Shown: positions 48,183 to 54,907 of the stretch, one piece after another
How positions within the stretch are numbered: position 1 is the stretch's first letter
Layout: each line of letters begins with the position of its first letter
NCBI RefSeq assembly: GCF_008014345.1
Contig: NZ_VPFL01000005.1
Coordinates: 124,001-188,000 of the forward strand
Reading direction: 5' to 3'
From: Pelomicrobium methylotrophicum
GTDB lineage: Bacteria; Pseudomonadota; Gammaproteobacteria; Burkholderiales; UBA6910
DNA length: 64,000 nucleotides
Position numbers and translations under genes: made by a program
Notes under the pieces: model-generated
Seen by the model: the letters and a program-made list of their open reading frames with translations, nothing else
Told to the model about the DNA's origin: nothing
The model's database searches: none

Positions 48183-48853
48183 CACCTCAGTAGCGGGCTT
48201 TCTTCTTCCCCGCAATAGATGATGATGGCCAGAATCCTGATCGGCACCTTGATCAGCTCCTCGGGCCCATGAGGCACTTTGCCCCGGAAGGTAAGCGAGT
48301 CCCCGGGTGACAGCATATAGGTTTGCTGCCCGTGGCGGTACTTCATTTTCCCCTCCAGGACATAGATAAACTCAGTCCCGGGATGCTCGAAACTCGGGAA
48401 GACCTCGCTTTTGTTGGTGATGGTCACGAGGAATGGCTCGAAAATTTTCTTCGGGCCCTGATCGTAGGCGAGCAGGTGATAGGTGTGACCCACCTTCGTG
48501 CCCCGCCGCACCACTTCCATGCCTTCACCCTTCTTGACCAACTGGGCTCCGCCCACAGGGATGTTGTAGTTGCGGAACAAGTTCGATAGCGTCACTCCCA
48601 GCGCGCTCGCGATCTGCGCCAGAGTGTCAAGGCTGGGGGAGGTCTGGCCATTCTCGATTTTGCTCAGCATTCCTCGGCTGATGCCCGCCATCTGGGCAAT
48701 ATCCGCTATGGTCAGCCCATGCCTCAATCGCAGCTGTCGCACGGTATTGCCGATGTACTGGTCCAGGGTTCTCCCACTGGTGTCCAGAGCCCCTGGAATC
48801 TTCCTGGTGCGCCCGTGGGTTTTTGGGGCGCCCGCGGCTTTCTCCGCTTTCAT
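48182..48853 (-). CDS. XRE-family transcriptional regulator with C-terminal cupin domain
   Basis: 223 residues. The HTH (about 35-92) shows LRLRHGLTIADIAQMAGISR and SKIENGQTSPSLDTL, the XRE signature. A cupin_2 domain follows (about 140-215; FEHPGTEFIYVLEGKM, then LSPGDSLTFRGKVPHG) that probably binds a small ligand. The start has GGAGAC six bases upstream. It is divergent from the permease/microprotein unit and is the best candidate regulator for it and the N-methylglutamate operon; ligand unknown. Confidence 0.9.
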   Translation of the reverse strand: MKAEKAAGAPKTHGRTRKIPGALDTSGRTLDQYIGNTVRQLRLRHGLTIADIAQMAGISRGMLSKIENGQTSPSLDTLAQIASALGVTLSNLFRNYNIPVGGAQLVKKGEGMEVVRRGTKVGHTYHLLAYDQGPKKIFEPFLVTITNKSEVFPSFEHPGTEFIYVLEGKMKYRHGQQTYMLSPGDSLTFRGKVPHGPEELIKVPIRILAIIIYCGEEESPLLR

Positions 48854-49347
48854 TGTTTGTCTCCGGTATAAAGCTTGCGCCGGGCAGCAAACGGTCGCGA
48901 TCGCCGCTGTGCGTACAAAAGAGCGTACGACAGAGCGCTGTTGTCACGACGCTTTCAATTATTGAGCTTTGCGTCGCCTCGCGGCAAGGGGACGCGCCGC
49001 GCGAGCCCTGTCCACGGCACGGTCTCCACAAAAAGGGGAAAAGCGTCTCTACTTACCTACCTTTCTGCGAAGCGGGGGACAGGCCAGCCCCCTGACCCCT
49101 GGGGAGATAAAGGATCAGGGAAGGGCAGGCCTCGGCACGGAAACCCGCGTAAGCCGGTTATACCGCTCCCGGGCAGGCGCGTGATGTTTTTGCGATCGCA
49201 ACTTGACTTTTAGCGGGGACTGCGCTTTGATAATTACAGGAAACAATTTTTACAAATATGAGAAAAAGCATAAATTCAAGATTTCTAATGACATGTTGTT
49301 TCCTGACCTATGACCAATAGTGTTTCGTCATTCTTAGGAGGTGGTTG
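48854..49347. promoter_or_regulatory. 494-bp divergent regulatory region of the regulator and permease units
   Basis: The left part is GC-rich; the last about 150 bp are markedly A/T-rich. A GCGTAC direct repeat (48911-48916 and 48923-48928), which also gives CGTAC/GTACG inverted arms, lies about 60 bp upstream of the regulator start. The right part holds the 49237-49305 inverted repeat. No gene of its own is seen. Confidence 0.5.
49237..49305. promoter_or_regulatory. Inverted-repeat operator candidate around the permease-unit promoter
   Basis: CAGGAAACAA (49237-49246) and TTGTTTCCTG (49296-49305) are perfect complements 49 bp apart. Between them lie TTTACA (49249-49254, 5/6 to -35), 16 bp and TAAATT (49271-49276, 4/6), and also TCTAAT (49284-49289). 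The layout suits two half-sites for a looping regulator; a long-loop hairpin is less likely. Confidence 0.55.
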
Positions 49348-49686
49348 ATGGAATCCGATCTTCACTCGCGTATCAACGCCATGTTTTACCGTGATCTGGC
49401 GATGGCGGCGTGTTTGGTCCTTCTCCTGTGGCTCACGATCGCATTTGTGTATCTCGCGATAGACCGGTTTGTCGGAGACCCCGCTATCCGGGCTGCGCTC
49501 CTGATCGGAGCGGCCTTTGTGCTGGTTTTCAACACCGCTTCTATTGTCGCGATGATCAAGCACTATACGGAGGACAAGTTCCACATCTACAGCCTTGACA
49601 TCCGCCACCTCGACGAAAACCGTGCCCGCATCGCGGCGACACAGCCACAAGCGAAAAAGGCCGAAACGGCCACGGCACGATCTTAA
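49348..49686 (+). CDS. Small two-helix membrane protein, unknown function
   Basis: 112 residues. Two hydrophobic helices: about 18-38 (LAMAACLVLLLWLTIAFVY) and about 45-68 (AALLIGAAFVLVFNTASIV), then a charged cytoplasmic-type tail of about 40 residues. I do not recognise a family. A strong AGGAGGTG site fixes the ATG at 49348. First gene of a run with two more small membrane proteins and an APC permease, 21 bp before the next, so an accessory or assembly role for the permease is inferred. Confidence 0.8.
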   Translation: MESDLHSRINAMFYRDLAMAACLVLLLWLTIAFVYLAIDRFVGDPAIRAALLIGAAFVLVFNTASIVAMIKHYTEDKFHIYSLDIRHLDENRARIAATQPQAKKAETATARS

Positions 49687-49707
49687 GGAACGTCAGGGAG
49701 GCGCATC

Positions 49708-50103
49708 ATGGCGAACAAGTATCAGCCCCCGAAGCAGAAGTTCTGGGGGCAGGTGGTCGACAGCCTTTTCTTGCTGGTTCTGGTGTACATCAGCCTTCTT
49801 CTGCCTTTACTCCTGAGGACGCCCGAGCACGCTCCTGAGGCCGAGACGGCCAAAGCCGAAGCGCCGGTCACATGGCAATCCCTAGGACAGAACTCCACCA
49901 TGCAGGCGCAGTGGGAAAAACTCGGATACGACCCGGAGAAGGCCAAGCCCATCATCACCAACAAATTTGACTATTCCATTGACCCCCTATGGCTCCTCAT
50001 CACTGTCGCGGTGATCGTCGGATATTTCGTTTTCGTGCTCCGAATCTCGGAAAAGGAATACCGGCAGGTTATCGCTGAAAAGTTCGGTGGGAACACGCCA
50101 TAA
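49708..50103 (+). CDS. Two-helix membrane protein, unknown function
   Basis: 131 residues: a Pro/Lys-rich start, helix 1 (about 16-36, VVDSLFLLVLVYISLLLPLLL), an acidic loop of about 55 residues with WQSLGQNSTMQAQWEKLGYDP, and helix 2 (about 93-112, LWLLITVAVIVGYFVFVLRI), then a short charged tail. The loop is long enough to form a small outside or inside domain. No family recognised. GGGAGG upstream supports the start. Confidence 0.8.
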   Translation: MANKYQPPKQKFWGQVVDSLFLLVLVYISLLLPLLLRTPEHAPEAETAKAEAPVTWQSLGQNSTMQAQWEKLGYDPEKAKPIITNKFDYSIDPLWLLITVAVIVGYFVFVLRISEKEYRQVIAEKFGGNTP

Positions 50104-50153
50104 CGGCTTTTCGCCGTCTGCCTAGCGGATCGAATGCGGAAAGGGGGGTAAAA

Positions 50154-50294
50154 ATGAATCTGTGGACTGTCTTGAGCTACGCGGCCTGGGGGATTTCTGG
50201 CGTTTTGCTTCTCTGGCTCGTTGTCGACGCGATCCGGGTCAGCCAGGAGTATGACGAAGACTTCCTGTTGAGCTCCCGCGAGGGCGAAGAATAA
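50154..50294 (+). CDS. 46-residue single-helix membrane microprotein
   Basis: Starts MNLWTVLSYAAWGISGVLLL and ends in an acidic tail (LSSREGEE). One hydrophobic helix at about 6-25, then DAIRVSQEYDEDF. AAGGGGGG stands 6 bases before the ATG, an excellent ribosome site, and the frame ends 25 bp before the permease start. Its size and placement recall single-helix accessory subunits of transporters. No family recognised; the coding call rests on the ribosome site, spacing and composition. Confidence 0.7.
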   Translation: MNLWTVLSYAAWGISGVLLLWLVVDAIRVSQEYDEDFLLSSREGEE

Positions 50295-50319
50295 AGGGCG
50301 AGGAGAAGGGAGGACAACG

Positions 50320-51717
50320 ATGACAAACCATACCGCAGTTGCGGGCCAAGCGCCGGCGCGGATCAATCTGCTGAAAGTGCTTGGGCCGGTTCACGTGTGG
50401 GCCCTGGGCGTTGGAATCGTGCTGGTCGGGGAGTTCATGGGCTGGAACTTCTCGGTGGCCAAGGGAGGAGCGTTCGGCGCCCTGATCGCCTGCTGGGTGA
50501 TCGGCCTGCTCTATACCTGCGTGGCCATGATCGACTCGGAAGTCACATCGACTGTGGCGGCGGCGGGCGGCCAGTACACCCAGGCCAAGCACATCATTGG
50601 TCCGCTCATGGCCTTCAACGTCGGCCTTTACCTTGTCATGGCTTACACCATGCTCGAGGCCGCCGATGCCCTGGTGGTCGGCGATCTCATCAAGGCAGTG
50701 GCCGCGGAGTTCGGCCATGAAGACCTCGACCCAAAACCCTTCGTGCTGCTCACCATCGCGGTCCTTGCGTGGCTGAATTACCGCGGTGTGTACATGACGC
50801 TGACGGTCAATTTCGTCATCACGGCGGCCGCCTTTCTTTCCATCTTGATCCTCTTTATCGGGGTCGAGCCCTGGAATCCGGGCAAGATTCTGCTGCACAA
50901 GGAACTGCTTACCGATCTGCCCTATGGCTGGATCGGAGTGGTCGCGGCGCTTCAGTTCGGCATGTGGTATTACCTGGGGATTGAGGGTACGTGCCAGGCG
51001 GCGGAGGAGGTGCGCTCCGCCGGGCGATCGATCCCGTTAGGGACCATGAGCGGCATGCTTACGTTGCTGATCGCTGCCGCCATCACCTGGTATGTGGCTG
51101 CCGGGCTCATGCCTTGGGAGTATCTTGGCCAGGCGGTCACCCCGCTCTATGACGCCGCACGCCTTGTGGGCAGTCCGGCTCTCCAGGTGATCCTGTTCGT
51201 GGGCACACTGTTCTCGGCGATCGCGTCGGCGAACGGTTGCATCAATGACGCTTCCCGGGCGTGGTTTTCCATGGGTCGCGATCGCTACATGCCCGAGTGG
51301 TTCGGGGCTGTGCACCCGCGCTACCGCACGCCGTATCGGGCGATCATCTTTCTGGTGCCGATTGCGGTGTCGTTCGCCTTTACCGGGTTGTTGGACCAGG
51401 TGATCACGTTCTCGATCCTTTCAGGGCTGCTCGGCTACACCTTCATGGCCATCAACATCGTCAAGTTCCGCCGGCAGTGGCCGCTGGGAAGCATCAATCG
51501 GGGCTACGTTCATCCGTTTCACCCCATTCCAGCCATCGTGCTGGCGGTGCTTTGTGTCGCGACCTATTTCGCGACCTTTCTTGGCTACGGAGCATCGCTG
51601 TTGTCCATCATGGCGTTTTACATCGTAGCCTCGATATGGTTTGCGTCTCACCGCTACAAGTATGTGAGGCGGGGTGATCAGTTCACCATGAGCTGGCCGC
51701 GCCCACGGGGCTACTAG
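50320..51717 (+). CDS. APC superfamily amino acid/amine permease
   Basis: 465 residues, about 12 membrane helices. Resembles ethanolamine/amino acid permeases of the APC family: VLVGEFMGWNFSVAKGGAFG in helix 1-2, ALQFGMWYYLGIEGTCQAAEEV (as MWYYLGIEG and QAAEEV) in helix 6, and ANGCINDASRAWFSMGRDRYMP (as NDASRAWFSMGRD) in helix 8-9. The N-terminus is cytoplasmic. Located before the N-methylglutamate genes, it probably imports methylamine, an N-methylated amino acid or a related amine. GGGAGG is the ribosome site. Confidence 0.88.
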   Translation: MTNHTAVAGQAPARINLLKVLGPVHVWALGVGIVLVGEFMGWNFSVAKGGAFGALIACWVIGLLYTCVAMIDSEVTSTVAAAGGQYTQAKHIIGPLMAFNVGLYLVMAYTMLEAADALVVGDLIKAVAAEFGHEDLDPKPFVLLTIAVLAWLNYRGVYMTLTVNFVITAAAFLSILILFIGVEPWNPGKILLHKELLTDLPYGWIGVVAALQFGMWYYLGIEGTCQAAEEVRSAGRSIPLGTMSGMLTLLIAAAITWYVAAGLMPWEYLGQAVTPLYDAARLVGSPALQVILFVGTLFSAIASANGCINDASRAWFSMGRDRYMPEWFGAVHPRYRTPYRAIIFLVPIAVSFAFTGLLDQVITFSILSGLLGYTFMAINIVKFRRQWPLGSINRGYVHPFHPIPAIVLAVLCVATYFATFLGYGASLLSIMAFYIVASIWFASHRYKYVRRGDQFTMSWPRPRGY

Positions 51718-51729
51718 GGAGGAAGCGCG

Positions 51730-52161
51730 ATGGCAAAGAGATTGCTTTGCGCGATTGACGGCTCGCACGCATCCGAAAAAGCCGTCGATGTGGCCATCGA
51801 GCTGGCCAAGGGCCTTGGGGCGCACCTCACCTTTCTCACTGTCGAGCGCGTATCGCCGGAGACCGCATCAGGGTCGCCTTTTTGGGATTCCACCGTGCTG
51901 GGGGCAGCCGAGCTGCAAGCGCACCGGGAGCTGGAGACGGCGGCGGCCAGGGCCAAGGCGGCAGGTCTGAACAACGTGGAGTGCATCAAAACCTACGGCC
52001 ATAACATCGCGGCTGCCATCATCGATTACACGGAAAAGCACGGCCATGACCACATTGTCATGGGATCGGTCGGGCGCACGGGGGTGGCCAGGCTTCTGCT
52101 GGGGTCTATCGCTGCCGAGGTTGTGGCCAAGGCTCATTGCCCGGTCACCGTGGTGCGCTGA
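51730..52161 (+). CDS. UspA-family universal stress protein (ATP-binding type)
   Basis: 143 residues. The ATP motif G-x2-G-x9-G-S is clear in GSVGRTGVARLLLGS, followed by the typical AHCPVTVVR end. 12 bp after the permease, with GGGAGGAAG as ribosome site. A UspA protein paired with a transporter recalls TeaD beside TeaABC, where it limits uptake; that parallel is inferred. Confidence 0.92.
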   Translation: MAKRLLCAIDGSHASEKAVDVAIELAKGLGAHLTFLTVERVSPETASGSPFWDSTVLGAAELQAHRELETAAARAKAAGLNNVECIKTYGHNIAAAIIDYTEKHGHDHIVMGSVGRTGVARLLLGSIAAEVVAKAHCPVTVVR

Positions 52162-52229
52162 AGGTTTGGGGGGTCCTTGGGTCGGTGACGCCTTGAGCGC
52201 ACCGACCCCTTTCGCTTTTGAATGAATCC

Positions 52230-52916
52230 ATGCGTTTGGATGCGGCCGCCCTGGCTGTACTTTTTTTATTTCTGCTATGGGTCATGCACCGCCAGCAGAG
52301 GTCCAGGATCAGAGCGCTGCGGGGTGCGATATTTGACGCATGCCTTCCGCTGATGACCCAGTGCCGGCTTGAGCAGGACGACGTCAACTTTCCGATTCTC
52401 ACCGGAATCTACCAGGGATATCAGTTCAAAGTCGAGCCCTTGGTCGATCACGCCGCCTACCGGAAGATCCCTTCTCTGTGGTTGATGGTGACGTTATCCG
52501 GCGAACTGCCGCTGAAGGGGGCGTTCGACCTGCTGGTCAGGCCTCAAAACGTGGAGTTTTTTTCACCGTTTTGGGACATGCCGGCAAGCTTGCCCGTGCC
52601 TGAGGGATGGCCGGCCCATGCCCTGATCAGGACCAGCGGGGCTGCCGAAATCCCCTGGGTGAGTCTGCTGGAACCCCATGTGCGGACCATATTTGCCGAT
52701 CCGCGGGCCAAGGAGTTGCTCGTGACCCCGCGAGGGGTGCGCATCGTCTATCAGGCTGGCCAGGCGGACCGTGGTCAATACCTCGTCTTGCGCTCAGCGG
52801 TCTTCGGACGGGTATCCCTGGAACCGAGGCTGTTTCGCAGGCTCTTGGACTGGGCGATTTCCGTCCATGCAGCGCTGGACCAAGACCTACAGGTCCCTCA
52901 AGCAAGCTGTCTATGA
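52230..52916 (+). CDS. Membrane-anchored protein, unknown function
   Basis: 228 residues from the ATG at 52230; a TTG at 52218 is an alternative, and neither has a good ribosome site. One N-terminal helix (about 6-20, AALAVLFLFLLWVMH) and a soluble domain of about 200 residues with mixed strands (FKVEPLVDH, LWLMVTLSGELPLKGAFDLLV). No family recognised. It overlaps the next gene as ATGA, so the two are coupled. Confidence 0.7.
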   Translation: MRLDAAALAVLFLFLLWVMHRQQRSRIRALRGAIFDACLPLMTQCRLEQDDVNFPILTGIYQGYQFKVEPLVDHAAYRKIPSLWLMVTLSGELPLKGAFDLLVRPQNVEFFSPFWDMPASLPVPEGWPAHALIRTSGAAEIPWVSLLEPHVRTIFADPRAKELLVTPRGVRIVYQAGQADRGQYLVLRSAVFGRVSLEPRLFRRLLDWAISVHAALDQDLQVPQASCL

Positions 52917-53239
52917 CGCAATTTGAGCGCCGAACGAACCGCGGCGAACCTCGGCCGCCTCTTCACCCCTATATCGTCCTCGCCCTATCCATTCTCCTGC
53001 CCGGTGCTGGCCAGGTCCTGAACAATCAGCCGACCCGGGGAGCGATCATGGTGTTCTTCATGCTGACGCTGGGGATCGTCACCTATCATCTCACCACCCC
53101 AGAGCACTCCTTTGTCGGCCGCCATGCCGGGGCGTTTTTCATCTACTCCATATCTGTCCTGGATGCCTACAAGTGGGCGCGCTACCGTTGGGCGCTGTTT
53201 TGGAAGGCGCGGCTCGAGTCCGGCCAGGCCAAGGGATGA
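52913..53239 (+). CDS. Small two-helix membrane protein with LLPGAGQ motif
   Basis: 108 residues. Helix 1 region YIVLALSILLPGAGQVLNNQ and helix 2 IMVFFMLTLGIVTYHL (about 47-62), with a third weak segment near 77-86. The LLPGAGQ-x-Nxx-x-RG pattern is shared by many small membrane proteins of unknown role (TM2-like). ATGA overlap with the previous gene; the mgd promoter begins 57 bp downstream. Confidence 0.75.
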   Translation: MTQFERRTNRGEPRPPLHPYIVLALSILLPGAGQVLNNQPTRGAIMVFFMLTLGIVTYHLTTPEHSFVGRHAGAFFIYSISVLDAYKWARYRWALFWKARLESGQAKG

Positions 53240-53295
53240 GGGCTCGCTCCCGCCCTGCGGCCGGGGCGTTGTAAATCAAAGAGGTTCCAAACGAG

Positions 53296-53324
53296 TTGAC
53301 ATGGGCCTGGCGCTTGCGTATCCT
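53296..53324 (+). promoter_or_regulatory. Promoter of the mgd-gmaS-mgs operon
   Basis: Perfect -35 TTGACA (53296-53301), 17-bp spacer, TATCCT (53319-53324, 4/6). Transcription would start near 53331, leaving a leader of about 75 bases that opens with an A/T-rich stretch containing GAAACA (53339-53344). Confidence 0.65.
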
Positions 53325-53404
53325 TAGTTTAACAACACGAAACAATAGTGCATGTGAGTAAATAACCGCTCCAGGATGGCTGTCACTGATAGGGATTGGG
53401 CGTC

Positions 53405-54646
53405 ATGCCGCTCCGCTTGTTGCGCTTTGCACTGAGCAAGAAGTATCCCGAGCCCCGCATGTTCAGGGTGCACGACCGGCTCCGGAAAACCTACGACGTC
53501 GTGATCATCGGCGGCGGAGGGCATGGGCTTGCGAGCGCCTACTATCTTGCCCGGGACTACGGGATTACGAACGTCGCGGTGCTGGAGAAGGGCTATATCG
53601 GGGGTGGGAACACCGGCCGGAATACCACCATCATCCGCTCCAACTACCTCACCCCAGAAGGGGTTGCTTTCTATGACCAGAGCGTGAAGCTGTTTGAAGA
53701 CCTCTCGCAAGATTTCGATCTCAACATTTTCTACTCGACCCGGGGGCACTTTACCCTGGCCCACACGGACTCGGCGCTTCGCACCATGCGCTGGCGTGCC
53801 GAGGTGAACAAACACCTGGGCGTGGAGAGCGAAGTGGTGGGGCCGGAGGAAGTTAAGAAGGCCTGTCCTCCTATCGATATCACCTGCGGCGGCCACGCGC
53901 CCATTCTGGGTGCGCTGTACCACGCACCGGGCGCGGTGGCGAGGCATGACGCCGTGGCGTGGGGGTACGGCCGGGGGGCGGACAAGCGGGGTGTCGAGAT
54001 CCACCAGCGCACGGAGGTGCTGGGCATCGACGTCGAAGGCGGCCGCGTCAAAGGCGTGCAGACCAGCCGTGGCTATATCAGCACGAGAAAGGTGCTGTGT
54101 GCCGTGGCCGGGTCCACGCCCCGAATCACCCAAATGGTGGGGCTGCGCACGCCCATCTACGTCCACCCTCTGCAGGCCATGGTGACCGAACCCCTCAAGC
54201 CGTGGCTAGACACCATCCTGGTCTCCGGCAGCCTGCACGTCTACGTGAGCCAGTCGGACCGTGGGGAGCTGGTGATGGGCGCATCCCTGGACCCTTACGA
54301 GGTCCAGTCGACGCGCTCGACCCTGGACTTCGTCGAGGGCCTGGCGGCGCACATGCTCGACTTGTTTCCCTTTCTCTCCAACGTCAAGGTGAACCGCCAG
54401 TGGGCCGGCATGGCAGACATGACCCCAGACTTCGCTCCAATCATGGGCAAGACCCCCATCGAGGGTTTTTACCTGGACGCGGGCTGGGGAACGTGGGGGT
54501 TCAAAGCCACGCCGGTTTGTGGCAAGACCATGTCGTACACCGTCGCCAACGATCAGGATCACGAGCTGATCCGCGCGTTCAGTCTGTCGCGCTTTGCCGA
54601 GTTTAACCTGACCGGCGAGAAGGGCGCGGCCTCCGTGGGGCATTGA
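53405..54646 (+). CDS. mgdA: N-methylglutamate dehydrogenase subunit A (sarcosine oxidase beta-like)
   Basis: FAD-dependent amine-oxidising subunit, 413 residues, DAO/SoxB family. The dinucleotide motif IIGGGGHGLAS is at residues 34-44; LEKGYIGGGNTGRNTTIIRSNY marks the covalent-flavin region of SoxB proteins (as GGGNTGRNTTIIRSNY); the C-terminal GFYLDAGWGTWGFKATPV closes the FAD site. The ATG at 53405 is preferred over a TTG three codons earlier. Context with gmaS and mgsABC identifies it as N-methylglutamate rather than sarcosine oxidising. Confidence 0.93.
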   Translation: MPLRLLRFALSKKYPEPRMFRVHDRLRKTYDVVIIGGGGHGLASAYYLARDYGITNVAVLEKGYIGGGNTGRNTTIIRSNYLTPEGVAFYDQSVKLFEDLSQDFDLNIFYSTRGHFTLAHTDSALRTMRWRAEVNKHLGVESEVVGPEEVKKACPPIDITCGGHAPILGALYHAPGAVARHDAVAWGYGRGADKRGVEIHQRTEVLGIDVEGGRVKGVQTSRGYISTRKVLCAVAGSTPRITQMVGLRTPIYVHPLQAMVTEPLKPWLDTILVSGSLHVYVSQSDRGELVMGASLDPYEVQSTRSTLDFVEGLAAHMLDLFPFLSNVKVNRQWAGMADMTPDFAPIMGKTPIEGFYLDAGWGTWGFKATPVCGKTMSYTVANDQDHELIRAFSLSRFAEFNLTGEKGAASVGH

Positions 54647-54647
54647 G

Positions 54648-54902
54648 ATGAAGCTGATGAGATGTCCGATCAATGGTGTCCGGGCGATCCAAGAGTTCGT
54701 CTACGGCGGGGAGTACCGGGAGATGCCGGATCCTGACAAGGCGACGGACGCCGAATGGGTCGATTACGTGTTCAACCGTAATGGCGCACCCGGCATCAAG
54801 AAGGAGTGGTGGTGCCATGCGCCCAGCGGCGTCTGGTTTATCGCCGAGCGGGATACCGAGGCGGACGAGATCAAGCGCACGTATCTCTTTGGAGAGGACT
54901 GA
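54648..54902 (+). CDS. mgdB: N-methylglutamate dehydrogenase subunit B (sarcosine oxidase delta-like)
   Basis: 84 residues, SoxD family, a small structural subunit. CPINGVRAIQEFVYGGEYRE and the WWCHAPSGVWFIAERDT block fit the family. Of the four zinc ligands known in sarcosine oxidase delta (Cys6, Cys9, His59, Cys63), only C6 and a His (H57) are kept; position 9 is Asn and the last Cys is Gly. It starts 1 bp after the mgdA stop. Confidence 0.92.
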   Translation: MKLMRCPINGVRAIQEFVYGGEYREMPDPDKATDAEWVDYVFNRNGAPGIKKEWWCHAPSGVWFIAERDTEADEIKRTYLFGED

Positions 54903-54907
54903 GAGCG

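Noticed and set aside
48911-48929. GCGTAC repeat as a firm operator of the XRE-cupin gene
   Set aside because: Arms are only 5-6 bp and can be read as direct or inverted; it is mentioned within the regulatory region but not called on its own.
49115-49150. Possible sigma54 promoter (cGGCACggaaacccGC)
   Set aside because: The GG and GC are 11 rather than 10 bases apart and the TTGCA half is poor.
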